Of a stretch of DNA of 64,000 nt, positions 53,278 to 62,911 are shown one piece after another. The notes under the pieces were generated by a model that searched no databases, was not told where the DNA came from, and saw only the letters and a list, made by a program, of their open reading frames with translations. The number at the start of each line of letters is the position of its first letter. The first letter of the stretch is position 1. The stretch covers positions 1-64,000 of the forward strand of contig JASMLX010000006.1 in the NCBI GenBank assembly GCA_030748495.1, written 5' to 3'. This DNA is from Candidatus Poribacteria bacterium (GTDB lineage Bacteria > Poribacteria > WGA-4E > UBA9662). The position numbers were made by a program, and so were the translations under genes.

Positions 53278-55089
53278 TCACCTAGCTTTTTTCAGATTGT
53301 GGATCACCCGATGGGCACTCATCCACCACATCGGTGGATGAATATAGTTGTTGGTCTCGGTCGGCCAACCTGTCCAATAGGTGGTGTTGAATGGGATCAG
53401 CATAATAGCCTGGTTGAGTGGAATGATCACCTGCTCCTCAAGAAAAAGCTGCATCGCTTCTGTAAATAGGGGTTCGATACCTGAACCTCCAAGCGGTAAG
53501 ACACCAATCTGGGCGACCAACTGACTGTACCGATCAGCTTTGCTTCCTTGCCAGCGAACGAAATTGTTATTTCCCGGTGCCCGCGCACCGATTGGTCGAT
53601 AAAACTGGTTGGTATACCGGTTCATCGTTAACCACGGTTCATTAACCGAACCACAAGCATCCCAATCGACCACTCCTTCAAACTTGCCAAAGGCTTTATT
53701 ATCGTTCCAGGTTGCCCCTTCAATAGCCCGATTAGAGGCATTAATACCTGCTGTACGCAACTGTTCGACCACCACATCAGCCACTCGGCGTAATTCAATG
53801 CCAGCAGCGTTAGTTTGTAGATTAATCGATAGCGTTTGTGTACTACCATCGGTCATCTCTTTCTGGTAAAACTTGTTTTTGCCGGAACCCAATCGCCAAC
53901 CTCGAGCTTCGAGCAATCGTTTACCTTCGTCCACATCGCTGGTTTCAGGTATCCACAAATGTGGAATGGCATCAATGTAAGGCTTCATACCTTGGTAAGC
54001 CACAAAAATTGACTTAGAGGGAAACGAAGTGCCTTCGTAAGCAATCTCAACGATCTGCCGACGGTCAATGATTAAGCTAATAGCGCGTCGCATATCGGGT
54101 TGATCCCACGGTGGGATAGTGTGATTGAGTGAAATCTGACGGGGACAAGGGTCTAGCCAAACGTAGGGCATCTTGGCCTTCCAAGCAACCATATTGGGAT
54201 TCATAGCCGAAATGGCTTCAAATGCACCCAGTGTAATGCCACCAACCACATCCAGTTCGCTGTTAGCTGCCAACAAAGACCGATTTTCCTCTACCCCTGT
54301 TACCACCCAAATCAGCCGCTTGGGTTGTGGCAGGTCTTGAAATCCGGTCTCTAATCCCCACCAATCTTCTCGGCGATCATAGATAAACTCGGTCTCGGTC
54401 GCCTGAGCTAACCGATATGGCCCAGTGCCCAGTGGCCATCCTCGATTCAGGTCAAAATTATCGAAGGTAAATGGATCTTTGTCCTGCCAAACGTGCTGAG
54501 GCAAAATAACCACATTACCCCAAACGCGAACCGAAAAATAGTCAAGTTGGAAGCGGGGGTTGGGTGCTTTTAGGTTGAACTGGACGGTCAATGGATCGAT
54601 CTTCTCCACACTGCCAATCCACTGTTGCATGTTGGCAGCTTCACCTAAAGACAGAGTTTCATCATTTAGTAACAGATCGATAGTAAATACAATATCGTCA
54701 GCATCATAGGCTTCACCATCAGCCCATTTTACCTCGTCGCGAATTTTCAACGTCCAGATATCCAACTGATCGTTAGAAGTAAAACTCAGCCCCAACCACG
54801 GTTCAATTTCGTCTGTTTCGTAGTTAAGGATGAACAAGGGTTCCCAGACCGATTGGTGCATACCGTGACTTCGCGTAGCCCCCGGCACCATCCAGTTGAA
54901 AATATACGGATTGGCAATTCGGCCATAAGCATCGAAAATAACGGTATCGGTTCTATCAACTGGTTTTAGTGCCAAAGCTGAGCAGGACAAAATCAGCATC
55001 AGGCAACTGAGCTTGAGGATTTTTAACATGTTTTTTATTAGCGAGGTTACCAGCGGCAGTTTGGGGCTAAGAGGCGTTTGGTGCGACAT
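53278..55089 (-). CDS. Peptide ABC transporter solute-binding protein (SBP_bac_5), copy 2
   Basis: The 603-residue protein is a family 5 extracellular solute-binding protein. The N terminus ends a hydrophobic stretch at CLMLILSCSALA, giving a Sec or lipoprotein-type signal, though the true start may be a later Met. Motifs are VWEPLFILNYETDEIEPWLG, IWTLKIRDEVKWADGEAYDADDIVFTI (in parts), DYFSVRVWGNVVILPQHVW and NHTIPPWDQPDMRRAISLIIDR. It is about 60% or more identical to the next gene upstream, a tandem paralogue. Ligands are likely peptides or related oligomers. Confidence 0.9.
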   Translation of the reverse strand: MSHQTPLSPKLPLVTSLIKNMLKILKLSCLMLILSCSALALKPVDRTDTVIFDAYGRIANPYIFNWMVPGATRSHGMHQSVWEPLFILNYETDEIEPWLGLSFTSNDQLDIWTLKIRDEVKWADGEAYDADDIVFTIDLLLNDETLSLGEAANMQQWIGSVEKIDPLTVQFNLKAPNPRFQLDYFSVRVWGNVVILPQHVWQDKDPFTFDNFDLNRGWPLGTGPYRLAQATETEFIYDRREDWWGLETGFQDLPQPKRLIWVVTGVEENRSLLAANSELDVVGGITLGAFEAISAMNPNMVAWKAKMPYVWLDPCPRQISLNHTIPPWDQPDMRRAISLIIDRRQIVEIAYEGTSFPSKSIFVAYQGMKPYIDAIPHLWIPETSDVDEGKRLLEARGWRLGSGKNKFYQKEMTDGSTQTLSINLQTNAAGIELRRVADVVVEQLRTAGINASNRAIEGATWNDNKAFGKFEGVVDWDACGSVNEPWLTMNRYTNQFYRPIGARAPGNNNFVRWQGSKADRYSQLVAQIGVLPLGGSGIEPLFTEAMQLFLEEQVIIPLNQAIMLIPFNTTYWTGWPTETNNYIHPPMWWMSAHRVIHNLKKAR

Positions 55090-55096
55090 TCAGGAG

Positions 55097-56920
55097 CTAC
55101 CTTTCAGCCTTTCGTAACCGTTGAATGATTTGGTGGGTACTCATCCACCACGTCGGTGGGTGGTGGTAATTATTATCCTTGGCTGTCGGCCAACCCTCCC
55201 AATAGGTGGTAACAAAGGGTATCAGCTTCCGCGCTTGGGTGATTGGAATTACCACCTGTTCCGTCATAAAAATCTTCATTGCCTCCGCCACCAGCGGTTC
55301 AATTCCCGGGTCACCGAGTGGAAGAACACCGATTTCGGCCACAATCTGACTGTATTCCTCGGCTCCTGCACCACTCCAGCGCACATAATTATTATTGCCA
55401 GGCGACCTTTGGCCAACAAGCCGTAGAAATTGTTGGGTATAGCGATTCATCGATAACCAAGGTTCATTGACTGAACCACACGCATCCCAATCCATGACTG
55501 CCTCAAAGTTGCCAAAAGCCTTGTTCTCATCCCAGGTAGCCCCTGCAATGGCACGGGTGGAAGCATTGATGCCTGCTGCACGTAACTGTTCGACCACCAC
55601 TTCAGCGATTCGCCGTTTTTCGATATAGGCTTCGTGGGTCTGGATACTCAGCGAGAGTTCCTTGCCCGCCTTTTCGTAGAATCCACTGTTGTTCAATCTC
55701 CAACCGTTAGACTCAATCAAGGACCGGCCTGTTGGGACATCGCTATTGGGATTGATCCATAGGTCTTCCACCACATTAATGTAGGGTTGCATGGCAGGAT
55801 ACTCAACAAAGATAGTCTTGGAGGGGAAAGAGGTGTCTTCATAGGCAATTTTAACCACCTGCTGGCGATCGATGATCGAACTGAGCGCCTTTCGCATTTG
55901 TGGATTATCCCACGGTGGTACAGTATGGTTAACGGATAGCTGGCGAGGGCACGGATCCAGCCACACGTAAGGCATCTTATCCTTCCAGGCGATTACGTTT
56001 GGATTGCGGGAACGAATGCTCTCAAATGCCCCCAATGTAATGTCCATGATGCTGTCGAGTTGATTTTCCGCAGCCAGCAGAGCCCGGTTTTCCTCCACAC
56101 CGGTTACCATCCAAACTAACTGTTCCGGTACAGGTAGATCTCGAAATTCGACCTCTGCCCCCCACCAATCTTTACGTCGACGAAAGGTAAACTCGTTTTC
56201 AGTAGCAGTGATCAATTGGTAAGCCCCAGTTCCGATTGGCCACCCTTTCTTGGGATCGTAGAACTTAAAAGTAAATGGATCTTTTTCGACCCAGATATGT
56301 TGCGGTAAAATGACCATACTACTACCGACCCGAACCGAAAAATAGTCCAGTTTGAAACGGGGATTTGGTGCTTTCAGGTCGAATCTAACTGTCAGTGAAT
56401 CCACCCTTTCTACCTGTTTCACCCACTGTTGCATACTGGCGGCATCACTGAGTGACTGTGTGGTATCGTTGAGCAGAGTATTGAGGGTAAAAATCACATC
56501 CTCTGCATCAAAATCTTCGCCATCCGACCATTTGACACCTGCTCGGATTTTTAATGTCCAGACATCTAGTCCCTCGTTGGGGGTAAAGGATTCTCCCATC
56601 CAGGGGGCAATCTCGCCGGTCTCATAATTAAGGCTGAAAAGTGGTTCCCAAACGCACTGCCGCATTCCGGGGCCAGTTGGAGAAGGCACTAACGGATTCA
56701 AATTGTGTGGATCTGGAATCGGGCCACCGTCATAATCGAAAATGACCGTATCTTCTCTAGCAATTTTAGCCTTGGTGTTCTGAGACTTGCTCTCAACAGT
56801 AGCTTGAGGGGTAGGATCTGGCCCACACCCATAAAATCCGAGGTGGCAACAGAAAAGTAGGGTGATAACGGTTAAAGTTAACTGAGGTCGAATGGAATAA
56901 ACGCTTCTGATGTTTGCCAT
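55097..56920 (-). CDS. Peptide ABC transporter solute-binding lipoprotein (SBP_bac_5), copy 1
   Basis: The 607-residue protein has a lipoprotein leader (LTLTVITLLFCCHLGFYGC) and then the SBP_bac_5 body: VWEPLFSLNYETGEIAPWMG, LKIRAGVKWSDGEDFDAEDVIF, DYFSVRVGSSMVILPQHIWVEKDP and NHTVPPWDNPQMRKALSSIIDR. It is the first gene of the opp transcription unit; its paralogue follows after 7 bp. Two binding proteins on one permease pair suggest widened substrate range. Confidence 0.9.
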   Translation of the reverse strand: MANIRSVYSIRPQLTLTVITLLFCCHLGFYGCGPDPTPQATVESKSQNTKAKIAREDTVIFDYDGGPIPDPHNLNPLVPSPTGPGMRQCVWEPLFSLNYETGEIAPWMGESFTPNEGLDVWTLKIRAGVKWSDGEDFDAEDVIFTLNTLLNDTTQSLSDAASMQQWVKQVERVDSLTVRFDLKAPNPRFKLDYFSVRVGSSMVILPQHIWVEKDPFTFKFYDPKKGWPIGTGAYQLITATENEFTFRRRKDWWGAEVEFRDLPVPEQLVWMVTGVEENRALLAAENQLDSIMDITLGAFESIRSRNPNVIAWKDKMPYVWLDPCPRQLSVNHTVPPWDNPQMRKALSSIIDRQQVVKIAYEDTSFPSKTIFVEYPAMQPYINVVEDLWINPNSDVPTGRSLIESNGWRLNNSGFYEKAGKELSLSIQTHEAYIEKRRIAEVVVEQLRAAGINASTRAIAGATWDENKAFGNFEAVMDWDACGSVNEPWLSMNRYTQQFLRLVGQRSPGNNNYVRWSGAGAEEYSQIVAEIGVLPLGDPGIEPLVAEAMKIFMTEQVVIPITQARKLIPFVTTYWEGWPTAKDNNYHHPPTWWMSTHQIIQRLRKAER

Positions 56921-57505
56921 GCTTCGCCTATTTGAAAGAATTACTCAACGAACGTCACAAGTCGGAATTATACCAAGGTCTGCGCTATCAGTCTAAGGAA
57001 ATCTGTCCGACCAACTTGAGTGTTGGCATTGATTTTCTCAATCTGGTATACCACAGACTATATCCAGTTAGATTTTTGCATAACCTGTTAAAAATGATGA
57101 AGCAGAACCCAACCAAGATCTTCACTTGATGAATTAAGGAGAAACTCTTGGCCACGACCTGCTTAATATGATCATTATAAAAAGTTACAAGATGGATTCA
57201 TACTTTTTCATAGTCCTTGGGCACTTTTTCTCATTAAAGGAAAATATACTATGAACAATTGGCCAAAGAAGAAAGATGACAGATATCACATTTAGGCCTG
57301 AAAGAGAATAGACTGCTATCAGACGAAAGTCACCCAAGCCATTACAAGCCGTTGGTATTGGCAAATCAACAGTTAGCAGAAGAGTTCCAGCGGAAGAAGC
57401 GTGGAGAAAGGGATACTATTCCAGACAAGCCCATTACCCAGTTTCTGGTAAGATAACCTACCGACATTAAGGAATCTGGCGGGCAGATCGTAGATACGCT
57501 GGTAA
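56921..57505. other. Intergenic, degraded sequence
   Basis: About 585 bp with no supported gene. At 57300-57455 a frame without start reads SHPSHYKPLVLANQQLAEEF and QRKKRGERDTIPDKPITQFL, possibly the relic of a gene I cannot identify. No IS motif was recognised. Confidence 0.35.
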
Positions 57506-58807
57506 CTAATCGGTCGTAAACTTGTATAGATCGGTATGGCTATAGGTTTCGCCCGGACGAAGAATCACAGAATACCACCCTTGCTTTCCTTCGTTGTTAA
57601 TCGAATCGGGGTACTTTTGGGTTTCTAAACAAAAAGCAGCGTTTTTACGGTAAACGGCTCCACCTTTCCCTTTAACGGTTCCGTCCAGAAAGTTACCCGT
57701 ATAGAACTGAACACCAGGATCTGTAGTATAAATCTCCATCACCCGACCGGACTTGTAGTCTTTCACCTTAGCGGCTAATTTCATCTCACCATACTCGCCA
57801 TCTAAAACAAAGTTGATATCGTATCCGCCGGGGTCACTTGGCCCGTTCCCTATTAGCTGATTAATCTCTGTTCCGATGGCTTTGGCTTGCGTAAAATCGA
57901 ATGGTGTATGTTTGACCGGATCAATGGTGCCAATGGGAATGAAGGTTGAATCGACTGGCGTATAGGTCGATGCATTCAGCATCAGTTCATGGCCAAGGAT
58001 ATTGCCCGAATTATGCCCTTCCAGGTTCCAATAGGAATGATTGACCAGATTGACGATCGTCGTTGCGTCAGTGGTAGCAGACATCTCGACTTGCAAGGCA
58101 TTATTGTCAGAAAGGGAATAGACGACAGTGGCTGTTAATCGACCGGGATATCCCTCTTCGCCATCGGGGCTGGTGTAGGCCATCTTGACTGAATGAGCAT
58201 CGGCTTCTTCAACTGTCCAGACCTTTTTGTCAAAGCCCACATCGCCACCATGCAGGTGGTTAGGAGCGTTGTTCGTTGCCAAGGTATATTCCTGGTTCTC
58301 TAGTGTAAACTTACCTTTGGCAATGCGGTTGGCAATTCGACCCACGGTACAACCGAAATAGGGGTGGCCATCGAGATAACCTTGCAGATTATCGAAACCA
58401 AGGACCACATCAGCCAGTTCTCCATCCCGGTCAGGTACCTGTAAGGCCGTTAGCAACGCCCCGTAATTGGTAATTTTCGCGATCATACCGTTTTTATTCT
58501 TTAGACTATAAAGAGAAACCGCTTGACCATCGATATCTCCCCAATCCTCTTCCGTTTGGGCGGCAGTTGGGCGACTCTTTATCGCGGTGGTGCCTTGTGG
58601 TTGTACCTGGACTTGTGCAACCGCGGTCGTATTAATGGTTGAGATCGATGGCTGGATGACCGGCCTGATAGTCGGCTTTCTGACTTCCGGTTTAAGTGGT
58701 TCTTCCACCTGTATAGCCCGTTTTCGAATCTCAGGATATGTGGCCTGAAGACTGCCCGTTAGCCCACACATCAACAATAGTGACACCATCTGTATTGAAA
58801 AATCCAT
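57506..58807 (-). CDS. galM: Secreted aldose 1-epimerase (mutarotase)
   Basis: The 433-residue protein has a signal-peptide-like start (SIQMVSLLLMCGLTGSLQA), a Pro-rich low-complexity linker (about residues 25-85), then a full GalM domain from DIDGQAVSLYSLKNKNGM. Active-site motifs: FGCTVGRIANRIAKGKF, NHLHGGDVGFDKKVW (His), VNLVNHSYWNL (catalytic acid His) and FCLETQKYPDS (catalytic base Glu). The enzyme interconverts sugar anomers; export to the periplasm is less usual and fits extracellular glycan use. AAGGAAC precedes the ATG. Confidence 0.9.
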   Translation of the reverse strand: MDFSIQMVSLLLMCGLTGSLQATYPEIRKRAIQVEEPLKPEVRKPTIRPVIQPSISTINTTAVAQVQVQPQGTTAIKSRPTAAQTEEDWGDIDGQAVSLYSLKNKNGMIAKITNYGALLTALQVPDRDGELADVVLGFDNLQGYLDGHPYFGCTVGRIANRIAKGKFTLENQEYTLATNNAPNHLHGGDVGFDKKVWTVEEADAHSVKMAYTSPDGEEGYPGRLTATVVYSLSDNNALQVEMSATTDATTIVNLVNHSYWNLEGHNSGNILGHELMLNASTYTPVDSTFIPIGTIDPVKHTPFDFTQAKAIGTEINQLIGNGPSDPGGYDINFVLDGEYGEMKLAAKVKDYKSGRVMEIYTTDPGVQFYTGNFLDGTVKGKGGAVYRKNAAFCLETQKYPDSINNEGKQGWYSVILRPGETYSHTDLYKFTTD

Positions 58808-59172
58808 TCTGTTCCTTTTACCCCTACTCTAACCTTAAAACTGATAATTCTTAAGTCTAGCATAATCTATCATTATTTCAAATGCAACAGTAACAAAAGA
58901 TTAAAAAAACGTTTCATTTTTCGATCTCCTTTCCCCGAAAATCAAAAACTATTAAGAGTGAGGTCACCCCGCTTTACCGCATGGAACTGGTAATGAGCGG
59001 GGATATCCAACCTCTAGAATAAAAACGGAGAGTAATTTCGGATATTCACTTTATACTTGCGATCTATCCTGTCTACATGGTAATATGTCAGGCTTTTTGA
59101 CTACTTATACGGAATATATTCGATTTGGAATAGAGGAAGTCCTTAAAGGAAATGGTGGGGAAATAGGAGTAA
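58808..59172. other. Divergent intergenic upstream of rpsD
   Basis: Region between two divergently transcribed genes. A candidate -35/-10 pair for rpsD (TTGCGA 59057-59062, TAATAT 59081-59086, 18 bp spacer) is weak. AGGAG ends 4 bp before the rpsD ATG. No ORF is supported. Confidence 0.35.
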
Positions 59173-59784
59173 ATGAGTAGATACACCGGTCCACGTCTCA
59201 AAAAATGTCGGGCTTTAGATGTCGATCTGCCTGGATTAACCAGAAAAAGAAGAAAGCGTACATATCGACCCGGCCAACACGGCCCAGGTTTCCGGCAAAA
59301 GGTGTCTGATTATGGCCGCCGATTGATGGAAAAGCAGAAAATCCGGTTCAATTACGGGCTAGGCGAACGACAACTTCGACGCCTAGTCTCTGATGCACGA
59401 CGCAGTCGACTTTCGACCGGGGATAAGTTGATGGAACTTCTCGAGCGCAGATTAGACAACGTTGTCTTTCGAGCTGGGTTTGCACCAACTATCCCTGCCG
59501 CGCGCCAATTAGTTAATCATGGACATATCCTTGTCAACGGAAGAAAGGTTAGCATTCCATCCTATCGAGTTCGGGTGGGCGAAGTGATTAGCTTTCGTGA
59601 AAAGAGCAGAAACTTGGAATGTGTCGAGGTCTCTCTGGAAAATCCAACTTTGAACAGTCCAGAATGGTTAGACATAAATAGAAACCAACGCACCGCTACT
59701 ATAATTGTACTTCCTACCATAGAGTCAGTTCCTTTCCCATTTGAAATACAACTCATCGTGGAACATTACGCGCAACTACTCTAA
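59173..59784 (+). CDS. rpsD: Small ribosomal subunit protein S4 (uS4)
   Basis: The 203-residue protein matches S4 over its whole length: MSRYTGPRLKKCRALDVDLPGL, YRPGQHGPGFRQKVSDYGRRLMEKQKIRFNYG (in parts), then the S4 RNA-binding domain LMELLERRLDNVVFRAGFAPTIPAARQLVNHGHILVNGRKV (in parts). It binds 16S rRNA early in 30S assembly. Its neighbours are not ribosomal, so the gene stands outside the usual alpha operon. A strong terminator follows 30 bp after the stop. Confidence 0.97.
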   Translation: MSRYTGPRLKKCRALDVDLPGLTRKRRKRTYRPGQHGPGFRQKVSDYGRRLMEKQKIRFNYGLGERQLRRLVSDARRSRLSTGDKLMELLERRLDNVVFRAGFAPTIPAARQLVNHGHILVNGRKVSIPSYRVRVGEVISFREKSRNLECVEVSLENPTLNSPEWLDINRNQRTATIIVLPTIESVPFPFEIQLIVEHYAQLL

Positions 59785-59813
59785 CGTTTGTGCCTCAAAT
59801 TGAGCAGCAAAAA

Positions 59814-59842
59814 AGCCCAGATGAACCATCTGGGCTTTTTTT
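59814..59842 (+). terminator. Intrinsic terminator of rpsD
   Basis: Stem AGCCCAGAT (59814-59822) / ATCTGGGCT (59828-59836) with loop GAACC and a seven-T tract. An A-run before it makes it possibly bidirectional. Confidence 0.93.
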
Positions 59843-60190
59843 GTATCTGTGAGTACAGATCGTCTACCAATAGAGACTTGGGGGGATTTTAGGATATACG
59901 AGTGATCAGAATGTCATGAATAGACCAGACTATAGTGGCCCAAACAGAAGACCATAGCCGGTGAACGCTTTACTGAGATACTCTTTTGCCTTCAGGTCAT
60001 CGGTTAAGGATCATGAACCAGTAACCGGTTCAGTGGCAAAAACAGTCACTTTGAGCAATCGCTTCTATTTATTCTCCAAAACCTACCCTGCTTATAGAAA
60101 AGTTAACCTGAAACAAAAAACGACGACAAGGTGCGTAGATTTGATATAGATTCCCTTGTCGCCTCTCCGCTCTTTAGAACGGAGAGCATC
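59843..60190. other. Intergenic between rpsD terminator and the mod operon end
   Basis: About 350 bp without a supported gene. A hairpin CTCTCCG (60163-60169) / CGGAGAG (60180-60186) just after the stop of the E1-like gene may end that operon, though no T-tract follows on the minus strand. Confidence 0.4.
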
Positions 60191-60946
60191 TTAAAAACCT
60201 CCGCAGACTGCACAATTAGGATTACGAGCTAAATCAAGAGTGTCGAATGTCATATCGCGTAAGTCGATGCACACCATTTTTCCTAGCAGTGGTTTACCGA
60301 ATCCCGCAATGATTTTTATCGCTTCCATCGCTCCCATACAGCCGACTGTTCCTGAGACGGCACCGAAGACAGGAAACTGTCTTTTCCAAGCTGGTGGTGG
60401 CTCTGGTGTAAGGCAAGCTAGACAAGGTGTCTGACCTGGAGTAATTGATGTAATTGTCGCCTCTAAGTCGTACATAGCACATTCAACAATCGGTTTTCGC
60501 TGAGCGACAGCCTCTGCATTCATAGCGAAACGCTCCTCGAAGAGTGGAGCACAGTCGACGATTAGATCTGCTTCTGCTACCAATTGCGGTGCATTTTCTG
60601 GGGTAATATTTTCGTTAATAGTAGTTATTTCAAGCCGAGGGTTTAGCTCAAGTAGGCGGCGTTTAGCAGATTCGATTCTCGGCTTACCTAACCAGTCATA
60701 GGTCATCAACAACTGACGGTTCAAATCAGAGTGTTTGACATTGCCCGCGTGGGCCAGGACAAGTCTACCGATACCCGCCGCTGCAAGTTCATAGGCCACA
60801 ACACTGCCCAGTCCTCCACATCGAGATACCATGACCGAGGAATTCTTTAGCTTCTCTTGTCCCACTTGACCAAAGTCAGGCACCCACATCTGCCATTCGT
60901 AAGTATCGAGCTCTTCTAAAATTAGTTTCTTTGGCTGATTGTTCAT
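60191..60946 (-). CDS. E1-like sulfur-carrier activating enzyme (MoeB/ThiF/HesA family)
   Basis: The ATG at 60946 overlaps the stop of the MoaD-like gene (ATGA) and is preferred over an in-frame ATG at 60961. The 251-residue protein has the Rossmann motif RCGGLGSVVAYELAAAGIG, HSDLNRQLLMTYDWLGKPRIESAK (in parts), the catalytic-region Asp in LIVDCAPLFEERFAMNAEA, and zinc-binding Cys pairs CLACL and CAVCG. The enzyme would adenylate the C-terminal Gly of a MoaD/ThiS-like partner. There is no rhodanese domain. The coupled gene order indicates that partner. Confidence 0.88.
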   Translation of the reverse strand: MNNQPKKLILEELDTYEWQMWVPDFGQVGQEKLKNSSVMVSRCGGLGSVVAYELAAAGIGRLVLAHAGNVKHSDLNRQLLMTYDWLGKPRIESAKRRLLELNPRLEITTINENITPENAPQLVAEADLIVDCAPLFEERFAMNAEAVAQRKPIVECAMYDLEATITSITPGQTPCLACLTPEPPPAWKRQFPVFGAVSGTVGCMGAMEAIKIIAGFGKPLLGKMVCIDLRDMTFDTLDLARNPNCAVCGGF

Positions 60947-61281
60947 GCGATGTATCGGCACTCCATAGTTAGTATCTGATTCCAGTTGCCCTTTGGATTC
61001 ACGCCCCCACTAATCGGTGGAATGAGTGTAACGCTGTCGCCATCTCCTAATTTTGGATTGGCTCCGGGCGTAATTTGCGTATTATTGACAAAACGAATCA
61101 AAGCTCTGTGTATCTTCTGGTTTGGGCCAACCAACATCATATGTGCCAACTCCCCGTAATGTTCTGCAATTTGGAAGAGCAGACTATTAACAGTATTTTC
61201 ACCTTCAGGAAGATGAATTGTTTCAGCAGCAGTTTTGGTGATCGCTTTCAATTGCCCCGTGTAGGTAACATGAATCTTCAT
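60943..61281 (-). CDS. MoaD/ThiS-like sulfur-carrier protein with C-terminal extension after Gly-Gly
   Basis: The 112-residue beta-grasp protein starts MKIHVTYTGQLKAIT and ends its core at DGDSVTLIPPISGG (Gly 92-93), as MoaD proteins do. Instead of stopping there it continues 19 residues (VNPKGNWNQILTMECRYIA). The extension is real in the reading frame, because its stop overlaps the ATG of the E1-like gene (ATGA). MoaD must present a terminal Gly-Gly for adenylation, so this would need proteolytic trimming, as known for QbsE or some ThiS/CysO precursors. Its own ATG overlaps the modC stop. Confidence 0.85.
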   Translation of the reverse strand: MKIHVTYTGQLKAITKTAAETIHLPEGENTVNSLLFQIAEHYGELAHMMLVGPNQKIHRALIRFVNNTQITPGANPKLGDGDSVTLIPPISGGVNPKGNWNQILTMECRYIA

Positions 61282-61976
61282 TCTTTCTCCAGACGGTCAA
61301 ATGGAGTCTCTTCTCCTTCGTGGTTCTCTGTCATTGTAGCAAATTCGACAACTTTTCCCCCTACAATACGAAATAGATAATCGGCTAGCCTAATAGCTTC
61401 TGAGGTACTATGGGTCACATGCAAAGAGGTTGTTCCTTGATCTTGTTGTACATATTTCAGTAGGTTGCACATCTGGTGTCGAACTTCATCATCGAGCGCA
61501 CATAACGGTTCATCTAATAATAGTACCTCAGGCTTAAAAGACAATGCTCGTCCTAAGGCAACGCGTTGGCGCTCTCCACCAGACAATCCTTTCGGTCTCC
61601 GATGAAGAAGATGCCCGATATCGAGCAATTCTGCCAATTTATCGATTCTCTGTTGGATCTGATGGTTGTCCCATTTCCGTATTTTAAGCGCGAAAGCCAA
61701 ATGCTGACGTACAGTCATCTTTTGAAACAGAACTCCTTCTTGTGGAACGTAACCGATATTCCTATCGGCGGATTTAGCATGACTAACGTCTACACCTGTT
61801 AAGACAATTCGTCCCGAAACAATGGGGCGTAATCCGCAAACAGCCTCTAGAATCGAGGTCTTCCCACTACCGGTACTTCCCATTAGAACACCATAAGTTC
61901 CTTCAGGAACAGTGAAACTAACGTTGGTTATTGAGAAATCCCCTTGCTGGATAGTAAGATTCTCGACTTCAATCAT
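61278..61976 (-). CDS. modC: Molybdate/tungstate ABC transporter ATP-binding protein (ModC type)
   Basis: The 232-residue ATPase has Walker A GSTGSGKTS, YVPQEGVLFQKMTVRQHLAF, signature LSGGERQRVALGRAL, Walker B LLLDEPLCALD and HVTHSTSEAIRLAD. It lacks the C-terminal MOP domain of classical ModC. Genes overlap on both sides (ATGA with modB and with the MoaD-like gene). The CysA/ModC-type sequence and the neighbouring modB and modA fix its role in oxyanion import. Confidence 0.87.
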   Translation of the reverse strand: MIEVENLTIQQGDFSITNVSFTVPEGTYGVLMGSTGSGKTSILEAVCGLRPIVSGRIVLTGVDVSHAKSADRNIGYVPQEGVLFQKMTVRQHLAFALKIRKWDNHQIQQRIDKLAELLDIGHLLHRRPKGLSGGERQRVALGRALSFKPEVLLLDEPLCALDDEVRHQMCNLLKYVQQDQGTTSLHVTHSTSEAIRLADYLFRIVGGKVVEFATMTENHEGEETPFDRLEKE

Positions 61977-62911
61977 ATTGTATTAGTACGCAGACCAAGG
62001 ACACGAGTTAAACCGAGAACGAGAAAAGCCGCCACGACCATAATCATCGATACCGCAACTGCAGCCTCAACGTCTCCGATGCTCAACTCTAAAAAGACAG
62101 TCGTAGGCAAAACCTCGGTTTTCATCCGCGTGGCACCAGAGAAGACCAAAATTGGGCCAAACTCACCAAGTGAACGTGCCCAGGCAAGCGTACCCGCGGT
62201 AATAATTCCTGGAATAGCTTCTGGAAGAACAACGTAGCGAAACGCCTGGTCACGGCGACAACCAAGTGTTAAGGCGACAGATTCGAAACGCTTGCTAATC
62301 TGGTCAAATGTTACCCGCATCGTCCGAACAGCAAAGGCGCAAGCCACTGAAAATTGAGCCAAAATCACACTCGGTAGCTCATAAGTAATTCCTCTAATCG
62401 GTTTAACACCGATCATCTCTAATAAGTTATTCAGCCCAATTTTATCCACAATTAACGAGAATGTTTTATCCAGTGATCGTCCGAAGCCGGTTTGAAATAG
62501 AATTAGTAGGCTCAAGCCGATTACTAAAGGCGGCAAAACAATTGGAATATCAAGAATACCATCAATCAAATTTTTACCGGTAAAATTAAACCGGGACATC
62601 AAATAGCCGATTGGAATAGCAATTAGCAGTGATACAGCCGATGCCAAGGTACAAGAAACCATACTCAACATAAAGGAATAGCGAATCTCTTTGCTTTCAA
62701 AAGCCCGACCGATATCTTGTAAAGAGGTAAAAGCGGCATCTGCGACGAGTAGAGAAATAATCAATAAAAGATATGAGAAAGAAAGTACGAGAAAGACTGT
62801 AAAAAAGGGAAGGTCGGAACCGACTTTCCGTCTCTGTATTGACGGAGTAGATGTGTTACCTGCTGAATAGTCTGTACGCACATCGTTTGGTTCGTTTAGC
62901 TTATCCGTCAT
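61973..62911 (-). CDS. modB: Molybdate/tungstate ABC transporter permease (ModB type)
   Basis: The 312-residue permease has a hydrophilic N-terminal tail (about residues 1-35), then six membrane segments. Diagnostic: IDGILDIPIVLPPLVIGLSLL, the EAA loop VALTLGCRRDQAFRYVVLPEAIPGI and AWARSLGEFGPILVFSGATRMKTEVLPT, the ModB hallmark. Its start overlaps the modA stop by 11 bp and its stop overlaps the modC start. Confidence 0.9.
   Translation of the reverse strand: MTDKLNEPNDVRTDYSAGNTSTPSIQRRKVGSDLPFFTVFLVLSFSYLLLIISLLVADAAFTSLQDIGRAFESKEIRYSFMLSMVSCTLASAVSLLIAIPIGYLMSRFNFTGKNLIDGILDIPIVLPPLVIGLSLLILFQTGFGRSLDKTFSLIVDKIGLNNLLEMIGVKPIRGITYELPSVILAQFSVACAFAVRTMRVTFDQISKRFESVALTLGCRRDQAFRYVVLPEAIPGIITAGTLAWARSLGEFGPILVFSGATRMKTEVLPTTVFLELSIGDVEAAVAVSMIMVVAAFLVLGLTRVLGLRTNTI

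Noticed and set aside
56914..57129. 71-codon plus-strand ORF opposite the opp operon start
   Set aside because: Overlaps the start of the solute-binding gene and has no motif.
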